From Candidatus Sulfotelmatobacter sp. (lineage in GTDB: Bacteria > Acidobacteriota > Terriglobia > Terriglobales > Acidobacteriaceae): a stretch of DNA of 43,012 nt. The translations under genes were made by a program, and so were the position numbers. Where the stretch lies: assembly GCA_030038255.1 (NCBI GenBank), contig JASHPH010000167.1, positions 1 through 43,012 on the forward strand, read 5' to 3'. Each line of letters opens with the position of its first letter. Position 1 is the stretch's first letter. A model generated the notes under the pieces. The model worked only from the letters and a program-made list of their open reading frames with translations. It made no database searches and had not been told where the DNA came from. Below, piece by piece: positions 27,734 to 36,061 of the stretch.

Positions 27734-29083
27734 CTAGGCTACGCCACGGGCCTTGATCGGAGTGGGCGCCAGACCCACAGCATCGCCAGCCATGCTCTGC
27801 GACTCCTTCACCGTACGCGCGGCCAGCGGCTTGAGCCACAGCAGCGCCATAAACGCAGCGATCACATCGCAGGCAATCATGGCCCAGAAAACCTTGGTCC
27901 AAGAGCCGGTCTTCTCGAAGAGCCAGGCAGCGCCGGGAGCGGCAAACAGAGTCGCCAGGCCTTTGGCCGTATAGACCACACCGTAGTTCGTGGTCGCCCA
28001 TTTCTTGCCGAACAGGTCCGCCGTGATCGAGGGGAACAGCGAATAGATGTTGCCCCAGGCGAAGAAACACAGGCCCGACAGGGCGATGAACCAGATCGGA
28101 TGGCTGATTAGCTGCAGCAGTGCGAAAACCGCCGCGGCCTCCAGCATAAACGAAGTGAAGAGGGCGTTCTCCCGCCCGATGTGGTCCGAAATCCATCCCC
28201 AGAAGGGCCGGGTTAAACCATTCAGGAACCGGTCAATTTCAATGGCCAGGGTCAACGCCGTCATGCCAAAAGCAACCACAATTTTGTCCACATGGTAGGA
28301 CTTGGCCATGGGAGCCAGTTGCACGGTGACCACGATGCCGCCGAATGCCAGCATGGTCAGCATCAGGTAAATCACATAGAACGAGGGCTGCGCCAGCATT
28401 TGAATCGGGTTCAGATCCCGGGCCGAAGTTTGCACGCGAGCCTTGACCAGCGCCTCCTTCTCTTTCCAGCCCGGCGGCGTCCAGCCCTCGGGTGGCTTGG
28501 CCAGAAATAGCGCAGCGACTAGGACCACCAGGCCCTGGATTGCGCCCCAGACGAGAAAAGTGTGCTGATAGTTGCTGGCCTTGAGCATGTTTGTAATCGG
28601 AATGATCGTCAGAGCCGTACCCACGCCGTAGGCTCCGGCCGTGAATCCGACGCAAAGGCCGCGGTGATCGGGGAACCACTTCAGTGCGTTGCCAATGGTC
28701 CCGCCGTAGACCATGCCCGCGCCGATTCCGCCGAAGACGCCGTACCAGATGTACAGGCTGTGCATGCTCCCCGCCCAGCCCGCTCCCATCCAGCCGAGGC
28801 CGACGAAGAACGCTCCGATTCCGAGCATGAAGCGTGGACCGATGCGATCCACCAGGTAACCTTCAAACGGCACGAGCCACGTCTCCAGGGCAATAAAAAG
28901 CGTGATCGTCCACTGCACCTCAACCAGGGTTGTGTGCATGTGCTTCTGAATCGGGTCGACGAAAATGGTCCAGGCATACTGCAGGTTGGCGATGGCCATC
29001 ATGGCGAATACGCCAGCCACCAACTGGGCCCAACGATTGACGATGCGGGACGGGTGAATCAGGGAGGAAGCTTGCGTAGCCAT
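27734..29083 (-). CDS. OFA-family MFS antiporter (oxalate/formate type)
   Basis: 449 aa with about 12 membrane segments. The N-terminus RWAQLVAGVFAMMAIANLQY and WTIFVDPIQKHMHTTLVEVQ match the oxalate:formate antiporter branch, as do FEGYLVDRIGPRFMLGIGAF and GGIGAGMVYGGTIGNALKWF. Start ATG 29083 has GGAGGG 6 nt upstream; an in-frame start at 29164 lacks one. Upstream lies an operator (29213-29231) nearly identical to that before the oxalate-oxidoreductase regulator gene, which strongly suggests oxalate (or a related dicarboxylate) import for that pathway. Exchange partner unknown. Confidence 0.88.
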   Translation of the reverse strand: MATQASSLIHPSRIVNRWAQLVAGVFAMMAIANLQYAWTIFVDPIQKHMHTTLVEVQWTITLFIALETWLVPFEGYLVDRIGPRFMLGIGAFFVGLGWMGAGWAGSMHSLYIWYGVFGGIGAGMVYGGTIGNALKWFPDHRGLCVGFTAGAYGVGTALTIIPITNMLKASNYQHTFLVWGAIQGLVVLVAALFLAKPPEGWTPPGWKEKEALVKARVQTSARDLNPIQMLAQPSFYVIYLMLTMLAFGGIVVTVQLAPMAKSYHVDKIVVAFGMTALTLAIEIDRFLNGLTRPFWGWISDHIGRENALFTSFMLEAAAVFALLQLISHPIWFIALSGLCFFAWGNIYSLFPSITADLFGKKWATTNYGVVYTAKGLATLFAAPGAAWLFEKTGSWTKVFWAMIACDVIAAFMALLWLKPLAARTVKESQSMAGDAVGLAPTPIKARGVA

Positions 29084-29212
29084 CAATTGCCCTCCACAAC
29101 GGGGTGGTGGATTTTTTTGACAATGCACTGGCGGATCGCCAGTCCCCAACTGGTTGCGGCTCACTCCGGCGTTGCACCTGGAAGCTGGCCAGCATAAGCA
29201 ATTATGCTAAAC

Positions 29213-29231
29213 TGGTCCGATGAGTGAACCA
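29213..29231. promoter_or_regulatory. GntR-type operator upstream of the OFA antiporter
   Basis: TGGTCC-gatgagt-GAACCA. It differs from the perfect operator at 39074-39092 (TGGTCC-gataagt-GGACCA) at only 2 of 19 positions. On the minus strand a TTGACA at 29272-29267 could serve as -35 box with a start site near 29236, placing the operator just downstream, as for a repressor. Other inverted repeats nearby: AGCATAA/TTATGCT (29191-29208) and GGGTGA/TCACCC (29237-29255). Confidence 0.75.
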
Positions 29232-29321
29232 CTTAGGGGTGAAAAGTTATCACCCTTGTCCTAAGGTGTCAAGAACGAATTCTGGCCAATTCCTGTTTCC
29301 GCCGAGAAGCGCGATACGCCG

Positions 29322-30098
29322 ATGGATCAAACCCTGCAAGCTCATATCGAAACCTACCTGGCACAGCTCGACAGCCTGATTTGCCGCGGACGCGAGCTTC
29401 GTGGCCTCCTGACAGCCGATCCCTCAGATGCATTTGGCGTGACGGCCGTTCGCCTCTGGCAGCAGGATGTTGGCGTCACGGTTAATGAATTATCTGGCGG
29501 CAGCAAAGCCCACTGGCTGGCACGGTCCTTCAGCCAGGCCTTCCTGGTTCGCGCCACCGACGGCGCAGCGGTTGAAGGTGTCGCGCCGGCTGAAATCGTG
29601 ACGCGACTGCTCAGCGTGCTGGAACAGGCTGTCGCCTCGCTGACGCGCAAGGACGCAGTCCCGGTTCTTTCCACATCCGCAGAGCCGCCGGCTCCGCGCC
29701 GCTTCGAGTTCGTGCACAACGCTGAGCTTCGGCCGGTGCTCGAACAGGCTTACACGGAAAGCCGGCGTGCTCTGGAGCACGGACACTTTGACCTGGCGCT
29801 GCGCACGTCTTGCGGGATTCTCGAAGCCATCATCACGGACGCGCTGGAGAAAAAAGGATTGGCTGCGCTCATCGCCTCGGGCGCGCCTGCCGGAAACATC
29901 AGCGATTGGTCGTTCGACACGCGGATTGCCGTCGCGGAGAGGGCCGGTCTGATTCGCAACGGATGTGCTCGCCTGCCGGCGGTCGCCAGAACCTATCGAG
30001 TTGAGAGCGAGCCTGCGCTGCCGGTTTCAGAGCGCGACGCGCGACTGGCGGGACAAGTGCTGAATGTCATCATGAGGGATCTCGACCCGGGACGATGA
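29322..30098 (+). CDS. Hypothetical protein, two-domain helical
   Basis: 258 aa, no signal peptide or membrane segment. An N-terminal region (1-110) is followed by a Pro-rich linker (STSAEPPAPRR) and a helical C-terminal domain containing AYTESRRALEHGHFDLALRT, SCGILEAIITDALEKKGLAA and GQVLNVIMRDLDPGR. The second domain is vaguely reminiscent of HEPN/DUF4145-type helices; this is weak. It is transcribed away from the OFA gene across the operator region, so may share its control. No SD is obvious before ATG 29322. Confidence 0.7.
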   Translation: MDQTLQAHIETYLAQLDSLICRGRELRGLLTADPSDAFGVTAVRLWQQDVGVTVNELSGGSKAHWLARSFSQAFLVRATDGAAVEGVAPAEIVTRLLSVLEQAVASLTRKDAVPVLSTSAEPPAPRRFEFVHNAELRPVLEQAYTESRRALEHGHFDLALRTSCGILEAIITDALEKKGLAALIASGAPAGNISDWSFDTRIAVAERAGLIRNGCARLPAVARTYRVESEPALPVSERDARLAGQVLNVIMRDLDPGR

Positions 30099-30114
30099 CG
30101 ACAGGGAAGTGCTG

Positions 30115-30432
30115 TCAACCTTCCAAGTCCGCGCGAAACACGGGCTGCGACGGGTCAAGTTTTCCCCGGATTACGGACAGCATCAACTCTCCGTACGCCC
30201 GCGTTGCGTCCGGCAGCAAGCCGTAGCCGCGCTCCCACTGCAGTCCGCCGCCGGAGCCGTAAATCAGAGTGAAGTAACGCCCCGAAGAGTATTGCAGTTC
30301 GAGCAACGCATCGGGCCGATCGGGGTCGCCCTTCTGTCCAAGCACGTCCATGAGCGCAATCGTCCACTTCCGGCCTTTTGGGTCGGTGACGACTTCGCGC
30401 TCCAGGTACTCCCAATCATCCATGCTCCACAT
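30115..30432 (-). CDS. Hypothetical protein (105 aa)
   Basis: Soluble, acidic protein rich in aromatic residues: DDWEYLEREVVTDPKGRKWT, LLELQYSSGRYFTLIYGSGG. No known motif was recognised. ATG 30432 has GGAG 8 nt upstream. It is 49 bp downstream of the single receiver gene at the end of the oxalate-oxidoreductase operon and is probably co-transcribed with it. Confidence 0.65.
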   Translation of the reverse strand: MWSMDDWEYLEREVVTDPKGRKWTIALMDVLGQKGDPDRPDALLELQYSSGRYFTLIYGSGGGLQWERGYGLLPDATRAYGELMLSVIRGKLDPSQPVFRADLEG

Positions 30433-30481
30433 AAAGCAGGCTCCACATCAGACATGCTCCAGAGCGAGATCTCTGTTCCGA

Positions 30482-30847
30482 TCACGCTGCCAGCAACTGG
30501 TTGATCGCCCGGGCGACCTGCGACGCGGTGAACGGCTTGGGGATCAGCAAGACTTTTTCCGCGTTGCGGGCCGCAAGGCTCTCGTCGGCTTCCTCTGGCA
30601 TGTCAGAGATGATCACGATCGGAAGCTGGGCGTGCTTCACTTCCGCGCGCACCATGTCGAACAGCGCTTCACTCATGTCGTAGGCAGAGCAGTCGAGCAC
30701 CAGCGCATCGGCACGCTGCTCCGCAATCAGATCGTTGACGGTGGTGGTATAGCCGGAGGCAGACACTGTGTGGCCAAGGTCGCGCAGTGCAAACGTGAGG
30801 AGTTCGGCAATCTCCGGCGTGTCATCGATGAGCAGGATGCGAGCCAA
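30482..30847 (-). CDS. Single-domain response regulator in the oxalate operon
   Basis: 121 aa if translation begins at TTG 30847, which has a CAGGA upstream and lies 7 bp after the preceding stop; a longer frame to 30976 would overlap the previous gene without an SD. Receiver features: ILLIDDTPEIAELL (D8/D9), acceptor D52 in ADALVLDCSAYDMS, Ser in IVIISDMPEE, Lys in LLIPKPF. No output domain and no kinase gene nearby. Its partner and target are unknown. Confidence 0.8.
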   Translation of the reverse strand: MARILLIDDTPEIAELLTFALRDLGHTVSASGYTTTVNDLIAEQRADALVLDCSAYDMSEALFDMVRAEVKHAQLPIVIISDMPEEADESLAARNAEKVLLIPKPFTASQVARAINQLLAA

Positions 30848-30854
30848 TCCTGCT

Positions 30855-31238
30855 TTATCCTTTGCTGGCGCCGGTGCCCGCCACCGGCAGCCGCGGCTTC
30901 TTGCCTTCGCACCGCTCCAGATCGAGAACCCAAACGCGCCCGCCAGCCGTGTAATAGCCGCGACGGTCGTTTTCAATCATCACGCCCCAGGCTTCGAGCG
31001 TTCGCATCACGAACGTGTAGCCCTCGAAGTTGTTGCGCGTGTGGCTCAGGACTTCATTTGTGTGCCAGTTGTCGGTGAGAATGCCGTCGCCGGGATGGAC
31101 GCGTAGCACGGTGTAGTACTTGTCGAAGGCCGCTTCTGGCCGCACGTCGCGCGTCGCGCCACGCTTCTTGCCTTCGGCGACAATGTAACTCTCCTGTGCT
31201 TCCGTCGGTGTTGCTGGAGCGTTCGGTTGTGTGCTCAT
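30855..31238 (-). CDS. Conserved-looking small protein coupled to the OOR beta subunit
   Basis: 127 aa, overlapping the beta-subunit stop by 4 nt (ATGA), so translationally coupled. A disordered N-terminus is followed by a compact domain: RPEAAFDKYYTVLRVHPGDG, HTNEVLSHTRNNFEGYTFVM and VWVLDLERCEGKKPRLPVAG. No Cys motif for Fe-S binding. It is not a usual PFOR/OFOR subunit. A role as assembly factor or extra subunit is inferred only from position. Confidence 0.75.
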   Translation of the reverse strand: MSTQPNAPATPTEAQESYIVAEGKKRGATRDVRPEAAFDKYYTVLRVHPGDGILTDNWHTNEVLSHTRNNFEGYTFVMRTLEAWGVMIENDRRGYYTAGGRVWVLDLERCEGKKPRLPVAGTGASKG

Positions 31239-32299
31239 ACGGTCTCCGCAATCGCTTCGGCTTCAGCCGCCGCTGCCATGTTGACCTGGTTCTTCGGATC
31301 AGCCGCCTGGATCAACGCTTCCGGCAGCTCGACGCCCATCATCTTCCATTGCTCATTGGCGAACCTCTGCATGTTAGCAATGTGTTCGGCATGCAGGTGG
31401 CCGAATCGTCCTTGCAACTTCAAGTACTCCGAGACCGGCCGAATGTTCTGGGGTCGGAAGCTGTAATCGTATTCGCGCTTCTCCGGGTTCCACTCCCAGA
31501 TCGGATAAAGTCCGCACTCGACCACTACGCGGCCAAGATCAATGGAGCGTGGCGTCTCGTAAACGAATCCCTTCTGGCAGGGCGTGTAGACCATCAGATA
31601 CGCGGCGCCCCTGTGATTCAGGCCCTTGCGAACTTTGTTCATCAGGTCGATCGGATATCCCACGCTTGCCGTCGCGACGTAGCAGTGAGGATGGCCCGCC
31701 GCCATCATGCGCGCCAGATCTTTCGGAAACAGCTTTTTGCCTTCGGGAACTTCCGGCCCAGGAGGCGAGAACGTAGTCATGCCGCCGTAAGGCGTGCGCG
31801 ACGAGGCCTGAATGCCGGTGTTGGCGTACTGCTCATTGTCGTAGCAGATGATCAGGCAGTCGTGGTTGCGATAGAGCGCGCCGGAGATCGAAGCCAGACC
31901 GATATCGGACGCGCTGCCGTCACCGGCTTCGCAAATAATGTTCGGATATTGGCCTTTCCACTTGCCCTTGCGGATCATGGCTTCATACGCCGCGGCCACG
32001 CCCGCGGTAAAACTGCCGGCACTGCCAATCTGCGTGTGCGCCCACGGCACGTTGTAGGGTGTGCACAGATAGGAACTGTTCGCCACGTACATACACCCAG
32101 TCGGCCCGACGAGAATGGTGTTGTCGCCCGCGGCCTTGCTCGTCATGCGGTACTGGATGGAAGGCCCGCAGCCGGCGCAGGTACGGTGGCCGGGCACGAA
32201 CGGCTCCGATGAAGGCAGCTCAGGATTGTAGAAGCGCGCGCCCTGGTTGGGGTTGGCGAGAATCGGCAGTACCTGCCGTTGAACTTCGATGGTTGCCAT
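31235..32299 (-). CDS. Oxalate (2-oxoacid):ferredoxin oxidoreductase, beta subunit
   Basis: 354 aa TPP-binding subunit. Ligands for the proximal [4Fe-4S] cluster are visible: C41 and C44 (RTCAGCG), C69 (TGCMYV) and C241 (TPCQKG). TPP/Mg motif GDGSASDIG (127-135) with YDNEQYANTG follows. It pairs with the alpha subunit encoded upstream, whose YPIRP motif points to oxalate. Start ATG 32299 has AGGAG 8 nt upstream and was preferred to 32338. The next gene overlaps its stop. Confidence 0.93.
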   Translation of the reverse strand: MATIEVQRQVLPILANPNQGARFYNPELPSSEPFVPGHRTCAGCGPSIQYRMTSKAAGDNTILVGPTGCMYVANSSYLCTPYNVPWAHTQIGSAGSFTAGVAAAYEAMIRKGKWKGQYPNIICEAGDGSASDIGLASISGALYRNHDCLIICYDNEQYANTGIQASSRTPYGGMTTFSPPGPEVPEGKKLFPKDLARMMAAGHPHCYVATASVGYPIDLMNKVRKGLNHRGAAYLMVYTPCQKGFVYETPRSIDLGRVVVECGLYPIWEWNPEKREYDYSFRPQNIRPVSEYLKLQGRFGHLHAEHIANMQRFANEQWKMMGVELPEALIQAADPKNQVNMAAAAEAEAIAETV

Positions 32300-32316
32300 A
32301 TCCGTTTCTCCTGTTT

Positions 32317-33525
32317 CTATTCTTCGAATCCCACCCAATGCGTGCGCTTTTCGATTTTGCCACGCTTCTGGGCCTGAATCATTTTTTCGGTCATCCAGTA
32401 GAACTCTTTGAGCACGATTGCTTCACCGCCCATGCCGGCCATGAAAGAAATCACGAGCGGTCGCTCCGGGGCCTCGTACAATGCAGCGCAGACGTCTGCG
32501 TAGAGGACGCCTCCGCTGCTGGGACTGCCCAGTCCCATGTTGGTTTCAATCACGCCGACCACCTTGAACTTGCTGAGAACTTCACACACGCGGTCGGTGG
32601 GATACGGGCGAATCGTGCGCAGCCGCACCATGCCGACCTTCAATCCTTTTTCACGCATGTGCTGGATGGCGAAGCGCGCCGTCACGGCGTGCCCGCCCTG
32701 CAGGAAAAATACGACCTCGGCGTCGTCGGTTTTGTACTCTTCGAGCCACGGGTCATAGTGGCGGCCGAAGATTTCGCCGAATTCCTTGTGCACCTCTTCG
32801 ATCACCGACATGCAGCCTTCCATGGCGCGCGCCCGTTCAAGTTGCAGCGGCGGACCCTGCTCCGGCATGATCTGCGGGCCGTGCGATACCGGATGCCGCG
32901 GATCGAGCGGATAAGGATGTTTGTAGGGCGGCAAAAATTCACGCACCTGGCCTGAGTCGGGCAGTTCCACGTCGCTGGTGATGTGCGAGACGAAGAAACC
33001 GTCTTGGCAGACCATCTGGGGCAGAAGCACGCGCCGGTCCTCGCCGATGCGGTAGGCGATGAGGTGATTGTCGAACGCCTCCTGTGCGTCGCAAGCCCAG
33101 CCCATCAGCCAGCCCATGTCTCGCGTGGAGAGCGCGTCCGTGTGTTCGGAGCCGAAATCGCCCGGCGGATCGAGCGTTCGGTCGGCAATCATCATCTGGA
33201 CGGGCATGCGGCTGCCGGAAATCGGCGAATACAGTTCGTAAGCGAACTGCACGCCCACGCCCGAGCTGCCGGTGAAAACCCGTGCGCCGCTCGACGATGC
33301 GCCGTGTGCGATGCTTAGTTGCGAGTGCTCGCTGTCGGCCACAATGTACTCGGCATCGAGTTCGCCGTTTGCAACCATCTGCGCCAAGGCCATCATGGTC
33401 GCCGTGTAAGGACGGATCGGATAAGCGGCGATCACGTCCACATCGGCGTACTTCGCAGCCTGCGCCGATGCAACGCAGCCATTAATCCGCACGGTTTTCT
33501 TTTTTGCTGCAGTAGGCATTGGCAT
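32317..33525 (-). CDS. Oxalate oxidoreductase, alpha subunit (YPIRP type)
   Basis: 402 aa from ATG 33525 (GGAG 5 nt upstream). Domain I of the OFOR family: VIAAYPIRPYTATMMAL with Arg38 where pyruvate and other 2-oxoacid oxidoreductases have YPITP. In Moorella thermoacetica oxalate oxidoreductase this Thr-to-Arg change supplies an oxalate-binding Arg. The catalytic Glu is in VADSEHSQLS (E66), and a second conserved Arg is in SGSRMPVQ (R106). The enzyme would oxidise oxalate to two CO2 with transfer of two low-potential electrons. It lies between the GltD-delta and beta genes. Confidence 0.92.
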   Translation of the reverse strand: MPMPTAAKKKTVRINGCVASAQAAKYADVDVIAAYPIRPYTATMMALAQMVANGELDAEYIVADSEHSQLSIAHGASSSGARVFTGSSGVGVQFAYELYSPISGSRMPVQMMIADRTLDPPGDFGSEHTDALSTRDMGWLMGWACDAQEAFDNHLIAYRIGEDRRVLLPQMVCQDGFFVSHITSDVELPDSGQVREFLPPYKHPYPLDPRHPVSHGPQIMPEQGPPLQLERARAMEGCMSVIEEVHKEFGEIFGRHYDPWLEEYKTDDAEVVFFLQGGHAVTARFAIQHMREKGLKVGMVRLRTIRPYPTDRVCEVLSKFKVVGVIETNMGLGSPSSGGVLYADVCAALYEAPERPLVISFMAGMGGEAIVLKEFYWMTEKMIQAQKRGKIEKRTHWVGFEE

Positions 33526-33551
33526 GTTCACTCCAATTCTGAATGTCTTTC

Positions 33552-35384
33552 TTAAATTTCCTTCGCTGGGCGGCTTGCCAGGTTCACCAGTTCCTGAGCC
33601 TGCCGTCCGTGGAGTCCGGGGGTGATGGCGAAGGCGGTATCCATGCGCACCACGCCGGTATCGAAGTCGAGTTCAGGTACGCCCTCGAGGCACCCGGTCG
33701 GACACTCCTCGATGCAGACGCGGCATCCCTTGCAGTAGTCGACGATGATCTTGTACAGGCCGTTCGATCGCGCCGGTCGCGTGATGCACGGCTCTGGACA
33801 GACCAGATAACAGTTGTCACAGGCGTTGCAGGTGCCGCAACTGAAGCAGCGCGCAGCCTCCTCGACCGCCTGCTCTTCCGTGAAAGATTGAATGACTTCG
33901 TCCTGCGTCTTCTTGCGCGTGAGCGGGTTGAGCATGCCCTGGTGCACGCGCGGGAAGTGCGGGAAATACGTCATGTTCATGCGGTTCAGATCCATGATGA
34001 CGTCGATGGCGATGGTGCGCGGCTGCAACGGCTCGCCGCGCAGCGCCTTGTCGAGGTTGAAGGCTACGCGCTTGCCGTCGCCCACCGCATTGACGACCAT
34101 CAACGGCTGGCCCGAGCCGAACTGTGCGATGTCGCCAGCGGCGAAGAAATTCGTATTGCCGAGGCGCCCGAAGCGATCGACCTTGATGGTTCCGCGCTCG
34201 TTCTTGAATTCCGCCGGCAGCCAATTCAGTGACGCATGCTGACCGACGGCGATGATCACGTTGTCGACGGCGAATTTCTCCGCGGGCGCGTTGCGATCAA
34301 TGTTGATGGGCGAGGCGTTGATGGCGCCGGAGAAGCGCGCCGGATGCAACTGCAGCGATTCGACCTTGGCGTTGCCCAGAACTGCGGTCATCGCGCGACC
34401 GTGCCACAAGTCGACGCCTTCTTCGAGCATGTCGTGGAGATCTTCGGGCGAGGCCGGCATTTCTTGCGTGTTGGCCTCGACTGTGATCATGGTGACTTCG
34501 ACCGCACCTTGCCGCAGCGCTTCGCGGGCGCAGTCGATGGCCGTGTTGCCGCCGCCAATCACGGCGACGCGCGGCCCCAGCTTCACTTTCGACGTCCCCA
34601 TGCCGATGTCGCGCAGGAAGGGAAGTCCGTAGAGCACGCCTTCTTTGTTCTCGCCTTCGGCGCGCACGCTGTTCGGTTCAGTCAGGCCGACGGCCAGCAC
34701 GCAAGCGTCGTAGTTCTTCTTCAAATCGTCCCAGCTCACGTCTTTGCCAACTTCGGTGTTGGTTTTTATCGTGATGCCGAGCTCGACCAGGCGCTCGATT
34801 TCGCGGTCGAGCACGTGCGGTGGAAGAACCCAGGCGGGAATGCCGCCGCGATTCAACCCACCGGGCTTCGGAGATTTTTCGAGAATCGTTACTTTGTAAC
34901 CCATGCGCGCCAGCTGATACGCGGCGCTGTGACCGGCCGGTCCGGAACCGACCACGGCGACTTTCTTTCCGTTCGGTTTTCCCGGCTTCACCACATCGTG
35001 CTTCAGCGCCTGGCCAAGATCGCCAAGAAAGCGCTCGACCGCGCGGATGGAAATGGCTTCATCGTACTTGCCGCGATTGCAGGCCTGCTCGCAAGGGTGG
35101 TAGCACACACGCCCGGTCACGGAAGGGAAGGGCATGTCTTCCTTGATGAGAGCGTAGGCGTCGAGATATTTGCCGCGCTTCACCAGGTCGAGATATCCCT
35201 GGATTTTTTCGTTGGTGCCGCAGGCATTGTTGCAGGGTGGCAACTTGTCGCGGTAGACGGGCCGGATCGCGCGCCAGTTGCCGGTGGGAAACAGGTTCTG
35301 TCCCTTGTCCTGCGAGGGCGCAGGCGTGATGCCCGCGAACGGGACGGTAAGCCAATCAGGAATTTTTGTGCCTTTGGTCGACAT
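33552..35384 (-). CDS. GltD-like NAD(P)/FAD oxidoreductase fused to delta-type 2x[4Fe-4S] ferredoxin
   Basis: 610 aa. Order: N-terminal Cys-rich helical domain (PPCNNACG, VCYHPCEQACNRG, 49-104), FAD-binding VAVVGSGPAGHSAAYQLA (142-160), NAD(P)-binding VAVIGGGNTAIDCA (273-286), then two [4Fe-4S] motifs near 512-533 (CGTCNACDNCYLVCPEPC) and 551-565 (CKGCRVCIEECP). The C-terminus equals the delta (ferredoxin) subunit of PFOR-type enzymes. This suggests that electrons from oxalate pass to NAD(P)+ within the complex, as KorC is thought to do for the NADP-linked 2-oxoglutarate enzyme of Thauera. AGGAAGG precedes ATG 35384. Confidence 0.9.
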   Translation of the reverse strand: MSTKGTKIPDWLTVPFAGITPAPSQDKGQNLFPTGNWRAIRPVYRDKLPPCNNACGTNEKIQGYLDLVKRGKYLDAYALIKEDMPFPSVTGRVCYHPCEQACNRGKYDEAISIRAVERFLGDLGQALKHDVVKPGKPNGKKVAVVGSGPAGHSAAYQLARMGYKVTILEKSPKPGGLNRGGIPAWVLPPHVLDREIERLVELGITIKTNTEVGKDVSWDDLKKNYDACVLAVGLTEPNSVRAEGENKEGVLYGLPFLRDIGMGTSKVKLGPRVAVIGGGNTAIDCAREALRQGAVEVTMITVEANTQEMPASPEDLHDMLEEGVDLWHGRAMTAVLGNAKVESLQLHPARFSGAINASPINIDRNAPAEKFAVDNVIIAVGQHASLNWLPAEFKNERGTIKVDRFGRLGNTNFFAAGDIAQFGSGQPLMVVNAVGDGKRVAFNLDKALRGEPLQPRTIAIDVIMDLNRMNMTYFPHFPRVHQGMLNPLTRKKTQDEVIQSFTEEQAVEEAARCFSCGTCNACDNCYLVCPEPCITRPARSNGLYKIIVDYCKGCRVCIEECPTGCLEGVPELDFDTGVVRMDTAFAITPGLHGRQAQELVNLASRPAKEI

Positions 35385-35394
35385 GAGTTCCTTC

Positions 35395-36042
35395 CTACAC
35401 AGCCACTGGGTTGAATTGCATGATTTTCATTTCGCTGAGTGCCATTTCAAATGCGTTCTTGTTCGCGATCATGGGCAGGATCGTCTCCATCTTGACGATG
35501 CCCGTGGACTTGACAACTGCTGCGATCAGGGGAGCAGCGATATCGGGAGCGATCAGTTTGCTGCGCTCGGCCGCGCCTTCGGTCGAAAGGCGGTCCAGAC
35601 CCAGTTCGCCCAGCCGGTAATACAGCCACTTGTGGTGCGCCAAGTGGGCCGCGTCTACGCAGACCAGCTGCGCGAGCCGCTCGACCCCGGGCACGAAACG
35701 GAGCATGTACTCAGGCGAATAGTGCGTGTTGATGATGAGCGTTCCGCCGGGAGGCATGCCGCGCATGTAATCCCAGCCTTTGACCATCGTGCCTTCCACC
35801 AGCACGACGATGTTCGGGTGCTCGTTCTCGTAGGTCAGCTCGTTCTCGAGCACCTGGTCGCTCACGCGGCAATATTTGCGCGTAGGCGCGTTCGTGCGGT
35901 CAGGATTGTCCACGTAGTTTTCCATCGCCTGTGCGTACTTGCCTTCCAGGCGAGCTGACGCGGAGACGGAATTGACGATGTCGCGGCCTTCCTTGTCCAT
36001 GATGATGCCGCGCGTCCAAACCGTGAGTTCTGTGTAGCTCAT
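35395..36042 (-). CDS. Oxalate (2-oxoacid):ferredoxin oxidoreductase, gamma subunit
   Basis: 215 aa, the domain III-type subunit. Motifs: VWTRGIIMDKEGRDIVNSVS, RKYCRVSDQVLENELTYENE, VVLVEGTMVKGWDYMRGMPP. It begins the structural part of the operon (gamma, GltD-delta, alpha, beta). Start ATG 36042 has GAGG 7 nt upstream; TTG 36048 is in frame but less likely. The stop is 10 nt before the GltD-delta ATG. Confidence 0.88.
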   Translation of the reverse strand: MSYTELTVWTRGIIMDKEGRDIVNSVSASARLEGKYAQAMENYVDNPDRTNAPTRKYCRVSDQVLENELTYENEHPNIVVLVEGTMVKGWDYMRGMPPGGTLIINTHYSPEYMLRFVPGVERLAQLVCVDAAHLAHHKWLYYRLGELGLDRLSTEGAAERSKLIAPDIAAPLIAAVVKSTGIVKMETILPMIANKNAFEMALSEMKIMQFNPVAV

Positions 36043-36061
36043 ATTCAAACCTCGTCCTGAT

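Noticed and set aside
31196-32212. 338-codon plus-strand frame
   Set aside because: Antisense to the OOR beta subunit gene, which has all four cluster cysteines and TPP motifs.
34236-35414. Long open frame (392 codons) on the plus strand
   Set aside because: It lies exactly opposite the well-supported GltD-delta gene; its translation is low-complexity and lacks any domain, typical of antisense frames in GC-rich DNA.
31235-36042. Annotation as pyruvate or 2-oxoglutarate:ferredoxin oxidoreductase
   Set aside because: The alpha subunit has YPIRP instead of YPITP and the neighbours (OFA antiporter, oxalyl-CoA-type ligase, glyoxylate aminotransferase) point to oxalate; not formally excluded.
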